Notes under the pieces: model-generated
Seen by the model: only the letters and a program-made list of their open reading frames with translations
Told to the model about the DNA's origin: nothing
Database searches by the model: none
In this document: in pieces, positions 1 to 9,720 of the stretch
Layout of the letters: each line of letters begins with the position of its first letter
Numbering within the stretch: position 1 is the stretch's first letter
Translations under genes and position numbers: made by a program
From: Mytilus trossulus
Lineage: Eukaryota; Mollusca; Bivalvia; Mytilida; Mytilidae
Assembly (NCBI RefSeq): GCF_036588685.1
Contig: NC_086386.1
Span: 5,054,117-5,118,116, forward strand
Length of the DNA stretch: 64,000 bases
Direction: 5' to 3'

Positions 1-749
1 TATATTTTATTTTATTTTTTGTATTAGTAATTATATTTTCAAAAATCAAGAAATTAATAGTCATGTAATAAGATGGTTCACTAAATTATTTATGTATTGC
101 AAAAAAGGGCCAATGAATTCTTTTTATTCATATAAATAGAACAACTTTGTTGCAGTGAGCTTGTGAACTTGAGTAAAAATCACTTCATGATCTACTTGAT
201 TCCTAACCAACACTTATTATTTTGGTATAAAATTCGACATCACCTTCAGTAGGTCTTGCTTTAACTTTGTTAACATAGTTATTTATATATAATGTATACA
301 CAAAAAATACTTCAAGAAGTGGAGGAACTGCCTCCCTGACTCACTGCAACAACGTATGATCTATTAACTTACCAGAAAATTATATACTATCATGCATGTT
401 ATTCAATCCATCTTGTATGGGAAAGGATTTGTATAGGCACTGCCTTTTGTCCAATCCCTTTATTTAAATGTACATTTGATATTTGAACAATAAAATATTT
501 TAAATTGAATTGAACAAGTTGAATATATGTACAGCGTATAACGACGAGTGTGAATACCGTCCGGTCAACTTTATTTGCTCAAAAATATTTTTTTTCACTT
601 ATTTTCTTTGATTTTCATAAAATATATTTTAATATCTTTAAGTTCTACAAATATTAAACCAATCTACAGAATAACAAAAAAGTTATGACTATTTATATCT
701 CATCCGGTCAACCGTCCTGTCACTATCCGGGCAATCGTCCTGTCATTAG
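1..749. other. AT-rich non-coding DNA
   Basis: No open frame or known domain is seen. Around 700-748 there are two imperfect copies of a roughly 20-bp unit containing CGTCCTGTCA. A pyrimidine-containing stretch ending in TTAG at 746-749 could be a splice acceptor for the repetitive open frame that follows. Confidence 0.4.
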
Positions 750-1400
750 TGCTTCCACACACTCCCGGTTAATCACGGGAACCACCATCACATAATAAAA
801 AAGCACCTTATGATAGAAAAGCACCTTATAATAGAAAAGCTCCTTATAATAGAAAAGCACCTGATAATAAAAAAAGCACCTTATAATAGAAAAGCACCTT
901 ATAATAGAAAACCACCTTATAATAGAAAACCACCTTATAATAGAAAAGCACCTTATAATAGAAAAGCACCTTATAATAAAAAAGCACCTTATAATAGAAA
1001 ACCATCATCTTATAATAGAAAAGCACCTTATAATAGAAAACCACCTTATAATAGAAAAGCACCTTATAATAAAAAAGCACCTTATAATAGAAAAGCACCT
1101 TATAATAGAAAAGCACCTTATAATAAAAAAGCACCTTATAATAGAAAACCACCATCTTATAATAGAAAAGCACCATCTTATAATAGAAAAGCACCTTCTT
1201 ATAATCGAAAACCACCTTCGTATAATAGAAAACCACCATCTTATGATAGAAAACCACCATTTTATAATAGAAAACCACCATCTTATAATAGAAAACCATC
1301 ATCTTATAATAGAAAAGCACCATCTTATAATAGAAAAGCATTAAAAAAGACACATAAGACAGCTATGGCGTTCCATAGTTTATCAAGCAAAAGTGAATAA
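750..1400 (+). CDS. Candidate terminal exon of a Tyr/Lys/Pro-rich repetitive protein
   Basis: The open frame encodes more than 20 tandem copies of a 6-7 residue unit, YNRK[A/P]P with an optional S. It ends with a non-repetitive tail (from KALKKTHKTA to SSKSE) and a TAA stop. Unit length alternates between 18 and 21 bp, so length changes keep frame, apart from one extra A near 869-875 that puts the first units out of register. Several differences between units are synonymous (CCT/CCA, TCT/TCG, AGA/CGA). An internal ATG lies at 810, but the frame is open back to a possible acceptor TTAG at 746-749. The composition (Tyr, Lys, Pro, with Ser next to Tyr) recalls byssal or adhesive foot proteins of mussels, but no signal peptide is visible and no specific family is recognised. 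The opposite strand is also open, as expected for a repeat whose length is a multiple of three, so openness alone proves nothing. It could be a plain minisatellite or a broken gene. Confidence 0.35.
   Translation, partial: CFHTLPVNHGNHHHIIKKHLMIEKHLIIEKLLIIEKHLIIKKAPYNRKAPYNRKPPYNRKPPYNRKAPYNRKAPYNKKAPYNRKPSSYNRKAPYNRKPPYNRKAPYNKKAPYNRKAPYNRKAPYNKKAPYNRKPPSYNRKAPSYNRKAPSYNRKPPSYNRKPPSYDRKPPFYNRKPPSYNRKPSSYNRKAPSYNRKALKKTHKTAMAFHSLSSKSE
786..1345. repeat. 18/21-bp minisatellite
   Basis: Tandem units of the type GCACCTTATAATAGAAAA. The 18-bp units dominate the first half and the 21-bp units, with an added TCA/TCT triplet, dominate the second half. The unit boundaries match the peptide repeat of the overlapping open frame. 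Confidence 0.9.
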
Positions 1401-3246
1401 GAAATAGGTTTAAGCAGTTACAGGTACTACTGTACAATCTCAAACAATGAGAAAAACTCACACCGTAAAGAGAATTTCATATTTACAAGTAAGTTTTGTT
1501 TTTGCGTTGAATAGTTTTCTTCTATTGTTTTAATTGCAAGTATGGGAAGTGGTTAAAATGCTAATGAGACAGCTGTTATGGCCACAGAGCCTTAATTGAA
1601 AACTTTTTTTTCATTCATACCGGTAGATTATTGTTGTTAATTTTTTTTTTACTGTGCCAGGTGGAAAAGTGATTATACGGCCGACTATGCATCATTCTGT
1701 TGTTCACATTATATCGAAAATCGACATCCCTTTTCCTTCAATGTTATATTTACATTATGCATAATATTGAATAAGTGATGCAAGTAGCATTTTTCCCTAG
1801 TAACTTTCTTTATTAAAGTGAAATTTGGACATTTCCGAGTACAACTTCTAAGGTGCGTTCGACTTTTGGGAAAACGTTCAAGATTGTTTTAGTTATGTTT
1901 GTTTATTATTTGTTGCAATAATTGTACACGTGGGTATCATATTAGACAAAAAAGGGAGAACATGTTTGTTTTTATGAAATTGACGAAAGGTTGGATTTTT
2001 TATTTAAAAATCAATAAAGATGTACTTTAACTTTATAAGTATGATTTTATTACATAATTTAGAAGGGAACTTGTAAATTGCATAGTTAGAACTAAAATTT
2101 TCTTTTGATGTGTGTATAGTCGAGTAGAACTTTTTTGGTTGTTGTATATTTGATAAGTGTCATAACTTATTTTGCATCATGTCTTAATGAATACAGACTT
2201 TGAATATTTGTCAACTTTGTGGAATAGCTTTATGACCGTTAGCTTTTTGTTTCTTTCAGTTGATTTATATTGCTGGTGTGTTGAAACTTAGCTGATAGGG
2301 AAGCTGTTTATTCCAGTTATCCTGTAGTGCGGTCTCAAGGGGAGCAGATATCAGATTCAAGATTTGAATAGCTTGAAAGGAGCAATATTTTTATAGATTA
2401 CTCTGTAGAGAAACGTGTTTATGAGTATGATGGTTTAACAGGAGGAACAGTGAATAGTGTGATGGTGCTGACAGGGAAAGATATACATCTGGAAAATGTC
2501 TGAATGCTATTGCATTCAAACCTATAGTTAATGATAGTTGATGCATCAATAGGAAAGTGTTGAAGAAAACATCTCGTGTACAAACGTGATTACCGAGTAC
2601 AGCTGCTTAAATTGGTGGTTGGACTGAGGCAGTTTCATTCTTAACTATAACTTGCATGTCGTGTTCACCTTCCTTTCTAGAGAAAGAGGTGCATAGCTTA
2701 CTACCACTGCGTTGATGACAAATGCAATAAGTTAATTGTCATTCAGTTGAACATTTACAGATCTATACGAGTAATGTTGCTGGTACATGTACATGATTGT
2801 GTGTTTGTAAGTATGGTCAGTAAGGTTTGGTTGGCTTGATGGTTAAATTACATATTTTTAGTATCTTGAATATGAGGCCGATAAATTAGATATTGATCAA
2901 ACTTGACAGTTGGACAACTACAACATATTTTTTTATGTTAATAAAATAAAATATTGAAAGGGAAAACGGTGCATGGCATAGCCTGTTGTGATGTTTAATG
3001 GTTTGTTTGCCTGCTCTTCGGTGTTTTAGAATACTAAGTGAAAAATGACAAATATTTCTAACCTTGTTGTGTAAGAAAAGAAAGGTGTCACTATTGTGAA
3101 AGAGAGGGTCATTACATAGCAGATTGATTAGAGATATTTAAAGAAGGAATGTTGTAAAGCATGTTTTGTAATGTTTGTGTTACTTTATCAGGGTAATATT
3201 AATATTAAAAGATTAATAATATTTATTTTAATTTTTGGATATGCAA
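1401..3246. other. Non-coding, AT-rich
   Basis: Short broken frames only. No domain, RNA gene or clear repeat was recognised. Confidence 0.4.
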
Positions 3247-3595
3247 CCTTTGACTCAAGGGACACTGAAGCCCTAGTGATTTTATTTTCACGCGGGTCAA
3301 GGGTTGAGTATCCACCTCTAATTTTTCTGTTGGTGGAATACAAAACAAAGAAATATAAAAGACAAAAGACAAAAGACGAGAAAATTTATTCGTCTCTTAG
3401 GTTTGATATTTATCCAAAAAATTGCTTTAGAAGATGGAAGGCGAAAGCTATCCACAGGAGGTCAGAATGGGAATTTTCTTCCGTTTATGAAGAAAAGGGG
3501 AAAAAACCGAACACAAGTGAGCTGAGATAATTACAGAGGTGAATATGCTCAACCCTTGTCCCACATTTTGGCTGCTTCAGTGGGTTATTCAAAGG
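3247..3595. mobile_element. Foldback/MITE-like element
   Basis: The two ends are imperfect inverted repeats of about 70 bp. The left end reads CCTTTGACTCAAGGG, then CACTGAAGC, then GTCAAGGGTTGAGTATCCACC. The right end reads the complement of each block in reverse order (GAGGTGAATATGCTCAACCC, then GCTTCAGTG, then TTCAAAGG). The middle is AT-rich and contains a 119-codon frame that crosses one arm and has no recognisable domain. No convincing target duplication is seen. Confidence 0.55.
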
Positions 3596-4559
3596 CTAGT
3601 GTCTGTGTCAACTGAGGTGACTTGCGGTTTAAAGACCCATGATAATTTTGTAGCTTGGAATATCAATTTGCATTAAAATGGATGGGAAAATATAGGCGTA
3701 TAGTTTAAACTCTCTTCCAAAAAGACAATATCCTAATGATAAGATATTCTATGAGTATAAGGAATTCATTGTGAAAACTCTTTCAAAAAGGATATGTAAT
3801 GGGTGTTTCACAATACCTGAGAGGTTGGCGAGTGTGAACCTCCGTATATGGTTTTAACGAGAACAGCTGAACTGATAAAACCAAGATTAAGACACGATAA
3901 AAGATTCCTAACTTAACATTGATGCGTGAGGTACCACGTTTGTTGGTAAGGAATGGCTTGATAACGTCAGTCGGATGATTTTCTTGGTACGACCATATTT
4001 TCTATGTGGAAAATCTTGAAAATATTTTGGGTGCACTTTGATGGATATTTAATGATAGACAATTGTTTTCGAATTCAAGACTACTGCTTTTGTATATTAA
4101 GCAACTGACATGGTAGAAACAAGCTTCAGTTCTGAAGGTCTTTAGGCGTACCTTGTTAACAGTTCATTGATGATAGGTGTGTTGCCGAATCGGTTTTTTT
4201 ATATTCAAAATTATGTGCAGGATGGCTTATATTTCCAATTTATTTTTATGGTTATTATTTTGCTTAATACATGTTTGAATCGAGGGTAAACTAAAAAGTG
4301 TTGATTATTTATTGGTGAATCAGTAAGGGCTCTCGGTGTTTTTACATAGAAAGATAAATGATTAAAAGTTTTTCAATTCATCTCGGTAAGCATTTTCGAG
4401 TGCTCTGTATATACAAGTTTGAATTGCATGTGGTTGGTTTAAGTCCCACAGGTTAAAGTTGTTATTTCTTTACCTGTACTTGGTATATAAAGTAGGTGTT
4501 TTATTGATTCAATCGCTTGATCGTATAAAGCCTAGGTCTGTAGAAGGCATAATCAATAT
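3596..4559. other. Non-coding; possible decayed 3' part of LINE
   Basis: No open frame. It lies downstream (on the minus strand) of the LINE RT remains at 4560-5690 and may include their 3' end, but no motif could be read with confidence. Confidence 0.3.
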
Positions 4560-5690
4560 TTGGGGTTGAATAAAACCGCCGTTGTTTGTTTATATTTCTA
4601 AGTGCTTTATGGATGTTTCGTACCCCCAATGTCTGAATGAGACCCTGCAATACAACAGACGAGTTTGGGATGGACACGTGCTTGGTATACCTTGCTTTTA
4701 AAGTTCTGATTTTCTGTTTTCATGTTTCTTTAAAGTGTTTTAAGGGCTGAAGTGATATTGTCATCTGTAGGTTTTCCCATTTTTGAGGTTGGATTGTAAT
4801 GCGATGCAGATGTAACATTTTCTAAAATATGATTGTGAAGAATGTACTTATGTTGCAAAGGTTGACGTTTAGAGAACAGTACACTTTTCTGGGTGGAAGA
4901 TCTTCAGCAAGTCCTCTTCCGGTCCAATTTCGCTACTGCATCAAAATCAGCTTGAAGTTTGAGGCAGTCACCCTGGGATTTAACTGGCATGCATATGATT
5001 ATAACTGTCAGCAGCAAACACTCTTAGTTTGTTATGAACAAGATAGTCTTGAATGTCGTTAATAAAGGCCAATAATAAGATTGGACCTAAGACAGTACCT
5101 TGTGGAACTCCGTAGGTGAATGGGAATTTGCTTGATGCTTTTCCCTCTAGAACAGTCTGAGTAAGGTCGGAGAGAAATACAGAGATCCAATTAAATGTGA
5201 TTCCATTGATGCTAAAATGATTTAATCTGTAAAGTTAGTGATGATTTGAAAATTTGTCAGATGTTTTGCGAAGTCCACTATTACGAGTTCTGTTAATGTA
5301 TTTAAGGGCTCGAATGAAAGAAAAGTTCCAATTGTGTTTCACAAGATCGATAGTACCGAAAGCCATGTAGGAGGTCTTATAAGATGTTATTGAATTCCAG
5401 ATGTTTCATGTTTTAAGTGACTGTATGCTCCATTCACCTGCAGCAAATACAAGTAAACGGTTTGGTCTTTAGTTGACCGGTTTATGTTTGTCCCCCTTTT
5501 TGTATGCTGGTGCGACTCTAGCATTTTTGCAGTCGTAAGTGGTAATTCCGGTGATGCAAGATTTTTGGAAAATCAGGCAAAGATTTGGTGCGATTTGTGT
5601 CTGCATTTATTTGAGAAAGCGGCAAGTGATGTCAACTGGGCCTGTAGCTTTATAAGGGTTAACCTCGTTTAATAGCTTTTCGATTCCTTT
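4560..5690 (-). pseudogene. Decayed LINE reverse transcriptase (Jockey/CR1-like)
   Basis: Reading the minus strand in shifting frames gives successive non-LTR RT blocks in the correct order: EKLLNEVNPYKATGPVDI (5667-5610 region), VAPAYKKGDK (about 5520), a VDFAK block (about 5275), FTYGVPQGTVLGPIL (about 5130-5080), FAAD in place of the catalytic FADD (about 5010), FHPEKCTVL (about 4900) and LENVTSA (about 4820). At least five frameshifts and several stops separate them, and the catalytic Asp pair is damaged, so the copy is inert. The GVPQGTVLGP motif groups it with the LINE at 51.2-52.7 kb rather than the one at 9.7-12.3 kb. Confidence 0.8.
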
Positions 5691-7976
5691 TGACTAATGT
5701 GATATGTAAGCTACTGATTTTATAATGTGTGTTGATGCCCTTGTTGGGTATTTCTCAGGCTGATTCTTCGTTACTTCGTTTGGTCATGTTTTATCTAAAT
5801 ATGCGGTCTAATTCTACAGCGTGTTCTAGTCATAATTGAGTTGGAGAGTTCTTATATTTCGGGGTTTTAAACTAAATATTTAATGAGATTACCATAGAGT
5901 TAAATAGTTAGGGTATTTGCGGTAGAATTGAGCAGTTAATGTTCATCTCACATTTTTGATACTAACTATTACACTAGTTTTCACTGCAATTTTTTGATAA
6001 TTTGAGTGTTCTGTTTACGTGTACATTGTTGATTTTGATACATCATATTGCTATTGTATTTTACATGTGTTGATATTTGAGAGACCTTATTAAATTATAT
6101 AAAAAAATACTTCAATCGATCTCTTCAGCCATGGAGAATTGCGGCCCAGTGGTTCGAACCTTTTTATGAGTTTACGGACGGTTTACAATGTAAAGTCGGA
6201 AATATCAAGTAGACTTAGTTTGTGTCTCGGAAATTAATAGCCATAAAATCAATTTGATTAAATGTAATTTGTCCGATTGCAGGTATTCAATTTACAATCA
6301 ACTTAATTATTTAAAAGATTATGAGGTCAAGGTCCGAGATCAGTATTAGAGTATTGAAATTGATTTTTCGGTGTACTTATTAGGTAAAGGTGTGTTCGAG
6401 TAGTAGAAATACGTATTGTTGGAGTAGATTGTATATTTTTACATACTATAAAAAGGAGCACACCAGTATAATGTAGAAAATACGTGTAGCTTGTGCTTCG
6501 GACGCAAGAAACTATTTAACATGTTATTTTCAATTTTTGGAGATGCTGATTTAACATTACGGACTTTGTTTAATAAAATATACAGAAAATAAAAAAGGGT
6601 ATTTGATAAATAGAAAATATGCTAAGGTTTCTATTAATAAGTCATACTATGTATCCGAGCAGAGAACAAAAGACTGTTGATGTCTTTAGTACTTTTGAAA
6701 ATGAATTTAAAAAAGAATAGATGTATATAAATCAAGATGTCCAATGTAATTGTCAATTAGAAAGAATTTTTATCATTGATAATTCTCTGCATAAGACAAC
6801 TATGCAACCTTTAATTATATTATTTTTATAAGTTAATAAGTTGGATCAGCTATTTATTTCCCTTTATAATCAATGGAATGTAACAGGGTAAATCCAGAGA
6901 AGCTTGGAGTCTTGGTTAAACTTGTAACAAGCAAGATCAGATGAATAAATATTATTATGTTGTTAAAAAAAAAAAGGTCGCTTCTGTTGGAGGTGGATAG
7001 GTGGCAGATTTAAGAATAAAAATTGTCTTGTTTTGACGCTCAAACACAGAGAAGGCATTACTGGCTGTTTAAGCTTTATATATTATTTCATAATCTGATA
7101 TGAGTGCATACCTTAAAAAAATTATTAAGGGTTTAATCATTTTGAGGTGGAGACATTACATTTGGGGCGATTTATTGTTAATGCAATATGTAATGAATCA
7201 TGTGGAGTGTTTTCGAATAGATTGTGTAATAGATATTCAAGAGTGAGTTATTCAGTTTGTTAATTCTACATCTGTAAACTTTCTTTGTGCCGAGGTGGCT
7301 GAAAAACGCAGACGAATGCAGTTTTGAAATATTAATATAAGTTGAATTTTTTTTTTCAGTTACAAGGTGCTATATCTCTTATTCAAATGTTAATTTTGTG
7401 AACGGCCCGAACAAGATAACTGTTTGAATTGCACCTTGCCCTTGTGTGTGACATTGGATATTTGCTGTCCTTCTATATATGGTTCTTCTTGTGTTGAGCT
7501 TACGGATAGGTTTTTGCCATATGATAAGGGCGCCAGTAGCAGTTTCATTCTGACCCATTTGTCTTCGTCTGTCATCTTTCGATTGCATTATTAGAAGTTT
7601 TGACAGTTCTCTTAATTCGTGTCACTAATGTGTATATACAGGGAGTTTATGGATATATGATTGACAATATTTGACACGAAAGTCATTTTAAATTAAGATT
7701 TAAACAAGATTAACATGCTATGGCTATTTGATTGTCATTCTTCATCTTTAGTTCACAGTGAAACTTTTCGACGTGTACTAAGTAAATTGAATAATTGCAC
7801 CTTGTTGTAAGTTAACTACGTCCTCTGGAACCAGTATATGTATCTCTGCTTTCAAAGCTGCCAGCATATGGACTAATTTTAAGGTTTGAGTTTTGGGATG
7901 AGTTTTGGGAATTCTTAAGGTTTGTTTTGTTCCTGTATGGTAACTTCCATTATTCAGGTGAAGTATGACTGTGTTT
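5691..7976. other. Non-coding, AT-rich
   Basis: No domain recognised. The upstream part may hold further remains of the minus-strand LINE. Short frames at 7379-7588 overlap in two registers and look like chance. Confidence 0.35.
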
Positions 7977-8630
7977 TATATCTACTTCATCCCAATACTT
8001 AACCGAACCCCAGTCTATTTGAGCAATCTTATTCATGATAGTATCATATCTTAAATGAGATCTCGCGAGAATAGACAAGGTGAGTTATCCTGTCATTCTT
8101 TGCTGAACTGAAGTACTGTTAGTTTGTCATATTTTGTCGAATTGGACGAAATATGTACTTTATATGTGGAGAAGAGAAATAGATTTAGAAAAAAAAAAAA
8201 AAGCGACAAAAACATTGATGGAGAATCAATTTTATCAGGTTTCATTTGCTTAAATGACTTCGGGTTTTATATCTACTTCACCCCAATACTTAACCGAACC
8301 CCAGTCTATTTGAGCAATCTTATTTATGATAGTATCAAATTATAAATCTAAAAAAAAATGTATTGTTGAAGAATAACTGTAAGTTTTGAAGCTTAGTTAT
8401 TTGCATAACAATTGAAAAGAAACCTGTTAATTGTATCATAATGCAGTATAAGGAATTTAACTTATATTCAACGGGATAACATCTTTTTCCATAAGTGAGG
8501 CGAATTGGCATTACTAAATACATCCTGGTTAATAATATATTTATCTAGATTTCACCGATTTCCATTAGGTGGGGCCAGTTGGCAGGAGTAATATAAACGG
8601 AATTTAACTTATACAATGGGATAACATCTT

Positions 8631-8632
<2 letters not shown>
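7977..8632. repeat. Two interleaved direct duplications
   Basis: A block of about 75 bp (containing CCCAATACTTAACCGAACCC and CTATTTGAGCAATCTTATT) occurs near 7977-8051 and again near 8267-8340. A second block of about 40 bp (GGAATTTAACTTATA, then GGGATAACATCTTTTT) occurs near 8452-8491 and 8590-8632. These look like fragments of one dispersed repeat copied locally. Confidence 0.7.
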
Positions 8633-8680
<48 letters not shown>

Positions 8681-8785
8681 TGTCCGTCCGTCAGTCCGTC
8701 CGTCCGTCAGTCCTGTTTCTTGTCATCGCAACTCCTCTCAAACCGCACAACAGAATTTCACGAAACCTTTTCAGATAATAAGGAC
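8633..8785. repeat. Dispersed repeat with CCGT-rich microsatellite
   Basis: Starts with a short inverted repeat (ATACCCCACGCAACGAGTTG, then CGGAGGGTATAAT), followed by tandem GTCCGTCC/GTCAGTCC units. It stops abruptly at 8785, where a different terminal sequence begins. Confidence 0.6.
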
Positions 8786-8826
8786 CACTGTGTATCATCG
8801 CCACCGGAAATTGGGTACTAACGAAG
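8786..8826 (+). mobile_element. Orphan terminus of the CACTGTG-ended element
   Basis: These 41 bp, starting CACTGTGTATCATCGCCACC, are identical to the left end of the element at 44778-49136 and, inverted, match its right end at 49096-49136. Only the terminal 41 bp are present, joined directly to an unrelated repeat at 8827. Confidence 0.75.
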
Positions 8827-9138
8827 CCAAGTGAGCTTTTCTCATCACTTTGCGTCCGGCGTCCGTCGTCGTCCGTCGTCGTCGTCCGTCGTCGTCCTGC
8901 GTCCGGCGTTAACTTTTACAAAAATCTTCTCCTCTGAAACTACTGTGCCAAATTAAACCAAACTTGGCCACAATCATCATTGGGGTATCTAGTTTAAAAA
9001 TTGTGTCCGGTGACCCGGTCAACCAACCAAGATGGCCGCCATGGCTAAAAATAGAACATAGGGGTAAAATGCAGTTTTTGGCTTATAACTCAAAAACCAA
9101 AGCATTTAGAGCAATTCTGACATGGGGTAAAATTGTTT
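8827..9138 (+). repeat. Dispersed GTGAGCTTTT/GTCCGTCGTC repeat, left half
   Basis: Begins CCAAGTGAGCTTTTCTCATC, carries a GTCGTC-rich stretch, then conserved blocks (TCTCCTCTGAAACTACTG, AAGATGGCCGCCATGGC). Related copies lie at 34182-35690 (inverted) and 53265-53660. This copy breaks off at AATTGTTT (9131-9138), and its continuation resumes at 24358, so it appears split by the 9139-24357 insertion. Confidence 0.75.
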
Positions 9139-9720
9139 CATTCTGGTACAGGATTGTGTAAATGTTCGCAAATGTCGCCAACGTCGCCAACATTTGCGAA
9201 ATCATTACTATTCGCCAACGTCGCCAACGTCGCCAACATTTATGAACTCAATACTGTTCGCCAACGTCGCCAACGTCGCCAACATTATGAACTCAATACT
9301 GTTCGCCAACGTCGCCAACATTTGCGAAATCATTACTATTCGCCAACGTCGCCAACGTCGCCAACATTTATGAACTCAATACTGTTCGCCAACGTCGCCA
9401 ACATTATGAACTCAATACTGTTCGCCAACGTCGCCAACGTCGCCAACATTTATGAAACATTACTGTTCGCCAACATTTACAAACTCAAATATTCGCCCGC
9501 ATCACTAACATTGCCAATATTTATGTAGTCATTTCTATTCAAAACATTTACAAACTAATACTGTTCGCTTGGTTGCAAACATTCAGGAAAACATTACTGC
9601 TCGCCATGCAATGTGTATATGTAATATTTGCCAACTTACTGAAGTTTGCCAATTTAGCCGAGTTTGCCAATATTTATTTTTGTATGTTTTATTCACCAAT
9701 ATATCCAACATTATTTCTAA
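9139..9720. repeat. Left minisatellite arm (CGCCAACGT)n
   Basis: From about 9170 to 9480, units consist of one to three copies of TTCGCCAACG/TCGCCAACG followed by a 19-bp linker such as ATTTATGAACTCAATACTG. The array decays towards 9720, where scattered TTTGCCAA blocks remain, and then a LINE begins. Peptide-like frames rich in Asn-Val-Ala in this array are by-products. Confidence 0.85.

Noticed and set aside
844-1353. Minus-strand frame with FYYK repeats opposite the YNRK frame
   Set aside because: It is the antisense reading of a repeat whose unit is a multiple of three. The synonymous-change argument favours the plus strand, and no non-repetitive coding tail is seen on the minus strand.
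3171-3530. 119-codon frame
   Set aside because: It overlaps one arm and the core of an inverted-repeat element and contains no recognisable domain.
6140-6170. GTGGTTCGAACC resembling a tRNA B box
   Set aside because: No A box at proper spacing and no cloverleaf could be folded around it.
9133-9528. 131-codon frame rich in Ala-Asn-Val
   Set aside because: It lies wholly in the left minisatellite arm and has no domain.
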